The notes beneath the pieces are model-generated. The model was not told the origin of the DNA. It saw only the letters and a list, made by a program, of their open reading frames with translations, and made no database searches. From assembly GCA_029953675.1 (NCBI GenBank), contig JAMWBK010000003.1, positions 620,001 to 684,000 of the forward strand: a stretch of 64,000 nt of DNA. Direction: 5' to 3'. Origin of the DNA: Rhodosorus marinus (lineage: Eukaryota; Rhodophyta; Stylonematophyceae; Stylonematales; Stylonemataceae). Below are positions 54,401-64,000 of the stretch, in pieces; within the stretch, counting starts at the first letter, position 1; the number at the start of each line of letters is the position of its first letter. Both the position numbers and the translations under genes were made by a program.

Positions 54401-55196
54401 AACGAAGACCCCGACTTGTTTAGACTATTGTGACACTAAAACGGCTGCAATTCAAGGTTTGTTCAAGTAGTCCGAGATTTGATGTCTCCTTACCCCGTGT
54501 AGCCTTTATTCGGATGCGACCCAGTAGGACTTGGTAGAGGGTTGGACACCTCAGTAGCAACGGTGTAGGTCTGCCAGCTGGGAGTTCTTCGCGCACAGTG
54601 AATAAATCAATTCTTGATAGCCCTCCCACTGGCGTAGCATCCGGATAAACCGCGTCTACGAAAACTCCGAAAGCAGAGTTTCTCCGCTTTGAGCATGTTT
54701 GTGTTTGTAGCCAGCCAAGAGGCTCATCGCATTCGCCAATGAGTAGTAGTGATTGTTTGCTGTGCGAGTGAATCGGCAAATCGCATGCAGATCAAACCCA
54801 ATCAATTTAATCTGCTCTTGTCTTTTCGTGTACGAATTTTACAGCTGCGAAGGTCTGGTCATTTTCGTGCCCATGGATATAACTCTACAGGAAGAGTATG
54901 CTTCCCAACTTGCCCAAGGCATCCAAAACCCCCCCTCCCCCCACAAGTTCTTCTGACGAAGCTACTTACTTAATGGCCACCTTTCGTTCGGAGTTTTCCA
55001 GTTCCCTTTCCCCAATTTCTCTGTCCACTGAGCAACTGTCGAGCATGTATAGATAATCCATACACCCCCACAAAAAAAAATTCAATCTATATTGTCTACT
55101 CTCACTCAAGACCCGCCTCCGTCCTGTGAGCGCACCACAAAAGTCCTCAGTAAGTAAAAAAGGAATATTTAGTATGTAACTCAAAAAAGCAACCAA
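51471..55196. other. Gene-poor stretch
   Basis: Apart from the direct repeat at 52558-52735, only short open frames; no domain or RNA gene was recognised. Confidence 0.45.
52558..52735. repeat. Direct repeat, two 77-bp copies
   Basis: Copies at about 52558-52635 and 52659-52735 share CTTTTTCGT, a poly-T run, GGAAGAAGT, CATTTG-ATGT, GTATCTTTGA-CAT and TTTCGGGGTTG followed by CAGTCTGCGAA. They are separated by about 24 bases, at roughly 85 percent identity. Confidence 0.85.
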
Positions 55197-55652
55197 ATGC
55201 TATCATTCTACACGTTGGTAGCTCACTACCTCGCCGAACATGACCACTTGGACAAAGTTCAAAATAAGCTATTCAAAGCAGTAAATCCCATCCCCATATT
55301 TTATATACATAAATCTGAGCATTCTTCCTTAAATTGTGTATATTGGGATATCCACATCGGATGGGATGCATGCAGAAAACTCTCGAACTGCGAAAAAAAG
55401 GGGGCTTTGATCCACTCAAAAAATTTCAAAGATTCGATTGCGGAGGGGAGCCATCTGATGATGCATGTATATTGCCTGAATGGAGGTAATGTTTTTGATC
55501 GTTTCTGGAATCCTGGAATAGGATGCCAAATGTGTCGCTCACATTCACTGCTTTTCTGTCCAAACTCGCAAGGGGGGTCAGACGTGAAATTTTTGGTTTT
55601 TGAGTGTTCGTCTGCCAATTTTGTGCTGATGATTAGAAAACTATACATGTAA
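55197..55652 (+). CDS. Uncertain open reading frame, 151 codons
   Basis: Opens with a true ATG and is the longest plus-strand ATG frame in this gene-poor stretch. The translation has mixed composition with several Cys and no recognised motif. An antisense frame over the same bases is open for 115 codons, which weakens the case. No homologous family came to mind. Confidence 0.2.
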   Translation: MLSFYTLVAHYLAEHDHLDKVQNKLFKAVNPIPIFYIHKSEHSSLNCVYWDIHIGWDACRKLSNCEKKGALIHSKNFKDSIAEGSHLMMHVYCLNGGNVFDRFWNPGIGCQMCRSHSLLFCPNSQGGSDVKFLVFECSSANFVLMIRKLYM

Positions 55653-58600
55653 ATTTCATTGGATTATTCCCGGTTGAATACTAAAGTTCAGTGAGCTTCT
55701 CCGGACGAAATCATTACGGCAAAAAGTATATATATATAATTGAAGTAATTTTACCCCTTTTTGAACTGCGTTCATCATTGCAAATTGGAGAAACTGTAGT
55801 GCTTCTCATAGCCGGTAGACTGCTTTTTTCGTTTTTTATTGGGACAAGTAGTTTCAGTAGAGATGGTGCAATACTTTGAGAAAAAAAGTTGCCCACCAAC
55901 CCACCACAAAGTCAAAAAGATGAAAAAACAATGATGAGGAATTCGTGGTGTATTGAAATTCTAAGTTCTGGGCATGCAACAGTTGTACATCCATTTAGAT
56001 TATTTTTGGAGGAAAAACGAATATAAATAAGGATAACGTTCTGGATAGCGTTCTTCGTATATTTTGAGCGACGTCCACAACGGACTGGCCCGTGGCGGTT
56101 TTCCTCGAACTAACACATCCGGGTTTGGATTAGATGCGACAACTGGGCATGGGCTTCTTTTCATCTTCAAATAAAGATTTCGCCGTCTACTGCTCTAAAC
56201 TCCTAGTCTAGAAAATCGAGCTGATTTTGACCATACAAAAAAATCATTTTAGGACTGGTGTTTGCTTAGCAGTGAATAAATTTTAACGGTTGAAACCTAG
56301 ATGGAGTTGTTTTCCCTTTGTGGATAAAACGAAATCGCTACGCGACCGCACTCAATGCCCTCGCGGGGTTGTTCGGGGTTTTTGCCCGGGGGACGATCTA
56401 AAATGGGTTTGGCCCCGGGGTAATGTTGAAGATCTCCAGTAGACATTGAAGGAAGGTGTAATCCCCCAGTACTGAATGCGAGAGTAGCGCCCCTCCCACA
56501 TCAAGGCAGCATCCACGCGCCACAACAGAGACCTCGGACGAGGAAACTGCGGGGAGAAAGTAGACGTCGAGCTACACTCAGAATGCATCCGTCTGCTAAC
56601 CAACGCCTTGTTGAGTAGCTTGTTTGCCTCTCTTCCTACTGGTCTTTCGTGTTGCTAGTTTGTCAAGCTCAGTACTGTGTCTGCTGCGATAACGGGTGCA
56701 AGCAAGTGTACCCGTCGCGTTCAGCCCTGTAGCCACTTCTGTTAGTCAGGAAGTTTCAGCAAGCAGAGTCAAGTAAAAGTACGTACAAACAAACTTAGGA
56801 ATTCAAGAGATCCTTGGTCTCTCCGTTGTGAAGGCAAATGGCCCGGGTCCGAGTTCAGAACTTGCTGAGAGGAGAGCATCCTTCAACAACCCATTAGATC
56901 GTACGGTGACACAGGATGTAGCAGTCTGAGGCGAGCAGTGTGCGTGAATGCAGAACCAAGCGATAGGAGAACCTACGAAGGCAGATTGCTCGTCTCTTGC
57001 TCCGGAATCACGAGACTCAAGCTTTGTCAACTCCAGGCTTGCTCCGCTTTCAACCAAGCCAATCCAGTTATCGCGACCTCCCGGACTCCTTTGATGCAGA
57101 CACGACAGGGGCTGTCGTTTCCACAATCCTCAAAATCCAGCACATTGGGTTTTTGCCACCCCTGGCCAACGCAACAGTGGTAACCACGATTCTTTCTCTC
57201 CTTGCAAGATTCACGGTCTGGTCATTATTAAAGAAGAAACATAAAGGTCCAATGATCACCACGCGGCAGCATTCGCGCCTTGCGATATAACTTTTGCGTC
57301 TTTGTACCAAATTGCTTCGTGTTCCTGTTAGGACTAGATGTAGCTAATTTTTCATTTTATTCAGCAAACAGTCCTGGGAAAAAGCTACGTTAGTACAGAT
57401 AGTACCACTAAACCTAGGTTGCCACGTACCCCCCTCCCAAAGTACGGGAAAAAAAGGGTTGTAGAGATAAGAAATTTACTCGCCCCGAATTATTCAATTA
57501 TGTCCAAACTTACAATTTCCAGTAAAGCGTGAGGAGCCCGCAGCTAAATTAGCACGGGGCTCCCCGCATTAGTACCCTGGATATCCTTTCCCTTTTTCGT
57601 CTAATTTCCACCCGCACGGTTTTTTTGTTTTGTTGTTTGAGTGTTTTGTTTTTCTCATGTTTTCCACCTACCGTTGGCTTTCCATCGGGGGTTATCGTGA
57701 AAAAATTGCTCTTGAACTAAGGAAACGTGTGTGGTGATCTTACTGCCCGCAGAGTTTCGAAGCGACAAAAAAAAGAGCACCATGCATTTTTTTAGACCAA
57801 CCAATGGGGTGGGTATATTAAAACTTCCTAATTCAAAATCTGACGAGCTCAGAGAATTTAAAAATTTCAGGTACCGAGTCTATGTATTCCATTGCATTTG
57901 CAAGTAATGAAAAGGTTAACAAGCCATTTGTGTTTTTTTTTTGGTTTTAGTTTTTACGTATCTGGGAGGCGCGTCCATCACCACCATACACCTGGGGTTA
58001 ATAATCCAATCCAATGCATACTATATATTACCCAGCGCATTACAGAAAATTAACCAAACAATTCAGATGAAAATATACGTCGAACGAAAATAAGGCGATG
58101 TCTCTCAGCCTCATCAGCGGAGCCTTGATGTTCTCAACTGGATGTGAATCACTACAGAACAAACTCTTTGAAACGGGGGGGCGTGTTCGGTTTGTAACGT
58201 GCCTGCCTTCTGGGTTTGGATTCGCATCAAAGTTAAGGAGTGTATTTGAATTATCTTAAAATTTGAGCTTGTGCAGGTTGGGCTCGGTGAGAGAAACAGA
58301 AACCTGCGCTCATCGGCGGACTCTACCCACATGAGCAAAAAATTGAAATATGTATATAGTGTATTTTGAAATCTTTTTAATACTGCTTAGTTCGTGCACA
58401 CTTTTGGCGCATATCAATCTTACCCATCCCGCACCCCCCCCCCTCCCGCTGAGGCTGGGGGCCTTCCAATGCCTAAGTCTGTCCTAAGGGCCGGAGAGAA
58501 AGACGGCGTTCCTCCCTCTAATTTTCCCACTGATTGGAAAAAGTATTATGATGTATTCGAGTTGGTGTTTTTTTTCGCTGTTGAATGGAGTAGTTCAGTG

Positions 58601-60491
58601 AGATATCGAAACAAAGGATTCAGTATTATTATTATTTACAACATTCAAGCTTCCAGGAAAAGCTATAAGGGCGAGCACATTGCCCTTTGCCCCGCGCACG
58701 TTCGCACCCCCTGGCCTCCCTCGAGCTAGACCCACTGGCTATGCGTGGAACTGAGAAAATTCACATAATTCGGGTTTGGCGAACATTGCCGCTAGTGAAA
58801 AACTATCATCACGTATTTTCACTCTAGGAATCATTGGTTCCATCTGCACCAACGAGTACGGAGACCCGCGAGTGAGTACCAAGGAATTTGTACCCACCCC
58901 GTTGGTGGGAACAGGTTGTTATCAACTATAGTAACCCCTTTGGTGGGAACAGGTTGTTATCAACTATCGTAACCCCTTTGGGAACAGGTTGTTATCAAAT
59001 TTCCGATAGAATCCAAACATCGGCTTGAGCTCATAAAAGGTTGTAAATTATGAAAACGTCTCACTTCCTTCACATCGGCATTCTAGCCGCACCCCTAGAG
59101 TTCCATCTGACTTCGGATCCTCCCGAAACACCCCGGCAATACACCCCTTCCTGAGTCTACACTCCTGTGTCTGCATCCCTTCAAAAAGCCAAAACAAAAA
59201 GCGTTGTTCAGCGGGCATCCTCCATTAATTTGAAAAGTTGTTTGTCAGCGGAATGTAAAGGTTCAGTTTTTATAGAAAATTTGACGAGCTTGATATCAGG
59301 GTGGTGACAGCATATCTTGCGGACCTAGCCCCTCTTTTTTGTACCTCTTTTTGGTTGTTCTTGAGACGCGTCATAGTCTCCAACGGAACCACCCCCCCCC
59401 CCCTCCCTGGGGTGAGGTAAAAAAGACGCGGTCATCCACATCGTCTTCGAAATCTTGGTTGAAAATTAGAGAAAATCCAAGCTTTCTTTCACACGTTCTC
59501 TGCTTAATCCCAGTGCCCATTGGAACCAGAAGTGGATTCTGGAACCTCAAGGTTCGAGGACGAAATTAAAATAAATAAAACCGATTTTTCCTCTATATTG
59601 GAGAAAAAAAGTCGCAGCTGGAGGGTTGGACAGATAACCAAGGGGCGTTCTTACAGCGTTCCGTACATGAATTGACGTAAATAAAATGTATGTAGTCGAT
59701 TAATCAATGAAAATACCCATATCCATAATCGACGTTTACCTACGCTGGCAAATCGTTCATCTATGTAAAATAAATAATTTTTCTAGTATGCTGCGGATGG
59801 CGTCCCATTATGAAGGGTTGCGGACTCTTAATAATAATAAAATTCTATATCGAACGACCTGTCCCCCGAAAGTTGAAGAATTTCGATGACGGAGAAGTTA
59901 AATTTCTCTACCCACCTCCTCCTCCCACCCCCTCCCCCCACCCCCCCCGGAAAAGCTATTTTAATCATATTTAATATGAATGGTTGAATTGTTATTATTA
60001 TTTTTCAAATTTGTTTTTATTGTCCAGGATTATTGTCTTTGCAAACGAACAGTTTGGTAACCAGTTCTTCTTCTGACAGTTTCCCAACGTTTCTCTCTCC
60101 CCCGCCATCCTGCCTCTTTTTTCTTTTTTTTCTTGTCCTTGAACTGTCGGCCTTCTCGTTGTTTATTTTTTTTCATCTCATCGGTTTGTATGTGTTTTTT
60201 CTTTCTGGCTTCTTTATTTTTTATTCAAATGTGTATTATTTTTATTAAGCTGTTGCTCGCCAGAAAAAAAAACCTCAATTCTCCTAGTCTTGCAATATAC
60301 TATTTTAGATGCGGAATTGTAGGGATTTTTGGCCTGTTGGGAAGGGGAGAGATCTGACGGGCATCTGTGTATATATTTGTAGTGCGTACCGCAAAATTTT
60401 TCGGAGGAGGATGTGGGTTAGAAGGTGTATGTGGAGGACTGAATACATTGGATGTTGTCTTTGTCTTTGAGGACAGCGTGGATTGGCTGAA
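55653..60491. other. Gene-poor stretch upstream of the third zinc-finger gene
   Basis: Includes the minisatellite at 58902-58999, C-runs near 58433 and 59390, poly-T/AT-rich stretches near 57900 and 60000-60300, and no supported gene. The final few hundred bases are the probable leader of the zinc-finger gene. Confidence 0.45.
58902..58999. repeat. Minisatellite, 38-bp unit, about 2.5 copies
   Basis: Units start with TTGGTGGGAACAGG and continue to GTAACCCC at 58902 and 58940. A third partial unit lacks the GTGG step and ends at TTATCAA. The two full units differ by one base (ATAG versus ATCG). Confidence 0.92.
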
Positions 60492-60938
60492 ATGTTAGGA
60501 ACGGGTACCGGAATGGAGAGGAGGAGACCGCTTCTGCTTGACATCAACTTCTTGTGTGGCAAGTATGACGAGGAGCAGTATTTCCTCCCATCGCCGGGGA
60601 CGCCACCTACGGATGGCTCCCAGGATAAGGAGGCAAGGACAACGTGCAACATGTGTATGAAGCGGTTGAGCTCGCTAGGAAATTTGCGGGTGCACATGAG
60701 AGTGGTCCATGGAGCCTCCAAAGATTACGAGTGCGAAATGTGTTTCAAGAAGTTCGGCACGAAGAACAATATGCAACGCCATATTGACATGGTCCACAGA
60801 AAACAACGACCATACGAGTGCCTCCAATGCCGGAGAAGGTTTTTAACGAAGAGCTGTGTTAAGAGACATCAGAACTCATTCCAGAAATGCAAGACTCTTC
60901 AAACCAATCATTCTTCGTTCATGCTTATATCACCATGA
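60492..60938 (+). CDS. C2H2 zinc-finger protein, paralogue of the 47.9-kb gene
   Basis: From the first ATG, 148 residues. Fingers at residues 52-73 and 81-102 have C-x2-C-x12-H-x4-H spacing. The third starts at Cys110 and has SCVKRH, but its last ligand would be Cys133 after six residues rather than His after three to five, so it may be a C2HC finger or degenerate. Blocks NNMQRHIDMVHRKQRP and LTKSCVKRH mirror the gene at 47877. Probably a DNA- or RNA-binding regulator. An internal ATG eight codons on is an alternative start. Confidence 0.82.
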   Translation: MLGTGTGMERRRPLLLDINFLCGKYDEEQYFLPSPGTPPTDGSQDKEARTTCNMCMKRLSSLGNLRVHMRVVHGASKDYECEMCFKKFGTKNNMQRHIDMVHRKQRPYECLQCRRRFLTKSCVKRHQNSFQKCKTLQTNHSSFMLISP

Positions 60939-61546
60939 ACCGGCCCCGCGAGCCATGCCGAGGCCCCTGCCGACGGGAGTGTTTGTTTAGGAAAGAGCCA
61001 TGGCATCCGAATAAGGAGGATGTGTTGTAGTCATATTGTTGATATGTAAATATATGTATTTGAACCAAAACCTAGAATCGTCTTCGTGCTCGAAAGAACA
61101 TCATTCGTTGTCACCTAGAAAGCCGAGCTGCTCGGGAGTTCATGTAGAACTAGTTATCCAACGAAACCCAGTTCGGCAATACGGCACACTTTATGCAAAA
61201 CAATTCTGCAAGGGCGCAAAGCTCGTCTCCGAAGCTATCCTGACATCCACCCGACGATCTGGTACGGCTATTTTACAAACAGGAGTAGTCTAATCAGCCC
61301 AGAGAACGTAGTTACAGGCCCGAGTCCCGTGGATTCAGTATCTGATTCAGATCCCCAACAAATCAGCGGGATAGTCGTCTTTCTCTGGGCCCTCTAGTGC
61401 AAGCCTTTGAGTGGCTTCCTCTAGTTGACTATCGGTTCTGGGCTGCGAGAGTGCCCTCGTCACAGAACGTGAGAACGGGTCCGAACTACTTTGGCCCGCA
61501 ATGTACGTTGACATTTTTCCAAACAGATTTGAAACCTACGAGATGA
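60939..61546. other. Convergent spacer, zinc finger and SAC gene
   Basis: The zinc-finger gene (plus) and SAC gene (minus) end towards each other. No other feature recognised. Confidence 0.55.
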
Positions 61547-64000
61547 TCAACCAGTCAGCGCCCATCGTGACACGCCAGGGCTGGATTTGACCCTTCCTCT
61601 GAGATTGTGAATGAGTGCAAATACCCTTTTTGAGCTCGAGTTTCCACGCTTCGACATTGTCACCCCTTCGCTCAGGGGCAAGCCTGCAAGAGCGGGATCG
61701 ACAGCTTCGAACTCTGTATCCAAAACACCACGTATTTTACCCACACCCTTGGAGGCACGCAGAATCTGGGTCTCGAACTTTCCCTTCTGGCTCAACCTCA
61801 GGCTGAAGTAGCCGCAAGTAGAGTCACCCAAAATAGGAGCCGAAAGCACGAGCTGGCCGAGCAGTATGCAATCGTCCATTTCCTTTCTGGACGATTCCAC
61901 AAGACCAACCTCAAGCGTTTCCATATCCCATCTCGGCGAGCTCGTCGCCCGATCGACCGTTCTCGTCCGACCTGGGCTTTTCGCGTAATCGGAATCAATC
62001 TTTACGTACGTCCGCAGCGGAACGTTGCTGTCAACGCTAGGCGGGTGAGACACACCCTCACACTCAAGGCCTAGTTTTTTAGTGCGGTGAAGAGCACAAG
62101 AGAAGCATGGGGGTAAGCGTTCCGTCCACTCCGCGCTCAGGGGTTTTCAAACCGTGAGAATCCCCCTAGAGGAGGTGACCAAATCTTCGAAACTCTCCGA
62201 CACGATCTATTCTCCTACCTCTGATTCGCACTGTACAGCGAACAACATCTTGCATTGGAATAGAAGGAGCAGGCCTTCCCTGAATGTTCTCTTCAAAAAG
62301 CACACTAGTTTGCTCGTCGGTCGACGATACCTCCTGCTTGTCATCGGTCGTATACGGCAGATCAGCCAGGCATCCACGAAGTATGAAGAAACCCTTTCTC
62401 GTGGTTTTGGACAAGTAACCATTTCCCATCGACCTGAAAGCAGAATCAGGCCAATCAGCCCTGACACCCAAGATCGACATGGTTCGATGTTAGTTTGCGG
62501 TGGTATCGAATCGTAGTCACACCAGGATCATCGGAGCTTTCTTACCCGGGCACTAACCCTCCGATGTAGATGTAGTCAAACTGCGCAGAAATATCGTAGC
62601 CAGAGCGACCAATCTTCAGCCCGCGCAGAGCAAGCGGGAGGTCAGTTGGTTTGGCGAGCTTTGTGAAGATGAAGCAGACTTCAACCCCGGAGATATTGAG
62701 CGATAGAGCCGACGCCTGTCCGTTCGACGCCTCCTGTACATTGCTGATCACCGGGATGACTTTTTTCCGAGCGAGGACGGAGATGTACGACGTGGAATGG
62801 ACAAGGATGAAGTCGTGTTGTTCAAAGCCTGTGGGAACAGGAGTCAGTCTGGAGTCGACGTCCTTGTTCTTCCAGAGCGCCGTACACAGAACATCCGTCT
62901 CTCCCAAGTCGTCAGGAAGCTGCAGCTGGTCTTTGCTAGTGGCCATCATTCGAACCCTGTAAGTTGCCCCGAACAAGGGTGCGACTCCGGGTTGCGACCA
63001 GCTAATGAGCGATCGAGCGAACTTCTCTCGCAAACCCCCTCCATTGCTCGGAAACTGGAGAAGCAGCGGCGTCGTCGCTGGAGTGGCGTCTTCACGGGTT
63101 CTGGAAAGCGGGGAAAAACGAAACAATTGAGGCGAAGCTCGTCAATTGAAATCCAACGTCGAACCCGCGAACGACACACGCGGAGTTGCGAAGTCATACC
63201 GGGAGAATTTCTCCCCTCCAAGGAGATCAGAGCAGAGCAAGTTCATGCAAAAGCAGGCATGGGTATGGTTTTGTTACCTGTAAATAAGCCGCAATCGAGG
63301 GCTTCCTGAGGAATTGATCCTCTCCCAGGACACAAGCCCTATTCTAGGGTACTCGTACAAGATGCTTTGCGAATTGGAGACCACGAGCGATTCATTTTGC
63401 AATTCCACGAGGACAGAGTGCTTCTCTCCGCCGGGAGTAATTCTGCTTACGTCCTTCATAAACCTGTAGGATTTATTCGTCCAGTTAATTCGAAAGCGTC
63501 CTCCCACTTGTGGCATGTGTTCCCTACCGCGACCAATACAGTCATAGTCTAATTGACTGTACAATTGAGCCTTACCCATGTCCATTGCTCCTCTGTACAG
63601 GGAGGTTTAACGCCTGTCCATATCCACACAGGGCGTCCAGACAGTCCTGCCTTCCGCCGTCAACGAAATTCTTAAAATATATTCGCATCACTGACTTTAC
63701 ACCGTCCTCGAGCATTCCACGCGTAGACCTCTTCCCCGTTCTTGTGAAATCGGTCTTCAGTGCTCCGGTTCCCTGTTTCACCCGCGCCAAGTAACGCACC
63801 CCAGGAGGCAGAGACAGAAGTAACTTGTTCAGCCCGGTAAACGTTCAGAGGGTCGCCGAAAGTGCGGTCTAGGGCCACTACGCGAAGACCTTGCAAGATT
63901 CTTTCGGGTTCTACATACTGAGTACTGCTTTGATATTGAGTCGGCATTATCTGCCCAGATCCTCTTGAAAGCAAATTCGCTCTCCTCTACTAATCCGGTT
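61547..64000 (-). CDS. SAC-domain phosphoinositide phosphatase with 5-phosphatase-like and C2 domains (5' end outside window)
   Basis: Six exons seen: 64000-63919 (partial), 63772-63576, 63523-63278, 63100-62546, 62433-62219 and 62070-61547, 605 residues to the stop, all junctions in frame. Residues 1-90 are the end of a SAC domain: WADNADSISKQYS, then GTGALKTDFTRTGKR and KNFVDGGRQDCLDALCG, very close to Sac1. The catalytic CX5R loop lies beyond the right edge. Residues about 95-210 form a PH-like strand-rich region (YEYPRIGLVSWERI). Residues about 220-360 follow the order of an inositol polyphosphate 5-phosphatase, but the HLAAG-like block reads FTKLAKP and the GDLNYR-like block reads GGLVPG. 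Residues about 425-560 resemble a C2 domain (TVRIRGLECEG, YVKIDSD, SPRWDMETLEV). The architecture recalls synaptojanin with a degenerate second phosphatase plus a membrane-binding tail. Confidence 0.85.

Noticed and set aside
58902-58999. CRISPR-like array of repeats
   Set aside because: The units are directly abutting tandem copies with no variable spacers, and the genome is eukaryotic.

Overview
This window is eukaryotic nuclear DNA. Its genes are interrupted by GT-AG introns, mostly about 50-190 bases, that fall exactly where homologous proteins need them. There are no operons or Shine-Dalgarno sites, and the recognisable products are core eukaryotic proteins. Base composition is intermediate and spacers are long. 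I cannot fix the lineage from sequence alone. A protist or alga is plausible: the malate dehydrogenase is of the bacterial/NADP-MDH type, there is a plant-type-like 2Fe-2S protein, and decayed LINE-like and gag-like elements are present.

Layout. Positions 1-8.9 kb hold decayed retroelement sequence: a LINE endonuclease-like remnant, a reverse transcriptase fragment, a fold-back repeat and a tandem duplication. Then follow a C2H2 zinc-finger gene (9 kb), inositol monophosphatase (10.7-12.1 kb, with a 12-bp minisatellite in its first intron), splicing factor PRP17 (minus, 12.5-15.5 kb), a roughly 170-bp tandem repeat array (15.8-16.5 kb), NMD factor UPF3 (minus, 17.7-19.3 kb), a C-terminally extended malate dehydrogenase (minus, 20.9-23.1 kb), ribosomal protein uL1/RPL10A (24.9-25.8 kb) and a predicted prenylated CAAX protein (27.4-27.9 kb). 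Next come two identical tRNA-Ile(AAU) genes and one tRNA-Gly(GCC) (28.7-30.7 kb), a 4E-T-like eIF4E-binding protein (32.8-34.6 kb), RACK1 (37.3-38.5 kb), a PUDP-like HAD phosphatase (39.6-40.9 kb) convergent with a BET1-type SNARE (41.1-41.7 kb), a decayed gag fragment (42.9-43.3 kb), a 2Fe-2S ferredoxin-like protein (43.9-44.3 kb), two related C2H2 zinc-finger genes (47.9 and 60.5 kb) flanking a 12-kb gene-poor stretch, and the 3' part of a SAC-domain phosphoinositide phosphatase gene running off the right edge.

The genes are mostly independent housekeeping units, but several act in RNA handling and translation (PRP17, UPF3, RPL10A, RACK1, 4E-T-like, tRNAs) and several in phosphoinositide/inositol metabolism and membrane traffic (IMPase, SAC protein, BET1). 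The most unusual points are the SAC protein, whose 5-phosphatase-like domain seems to lack catalytic residues, the C-terminal extension of malate dehydrogenase controlled by a splice site that overlaps a stop codon, and four perfect short hairpins, at least two lying inside decayed retroelement sequence.
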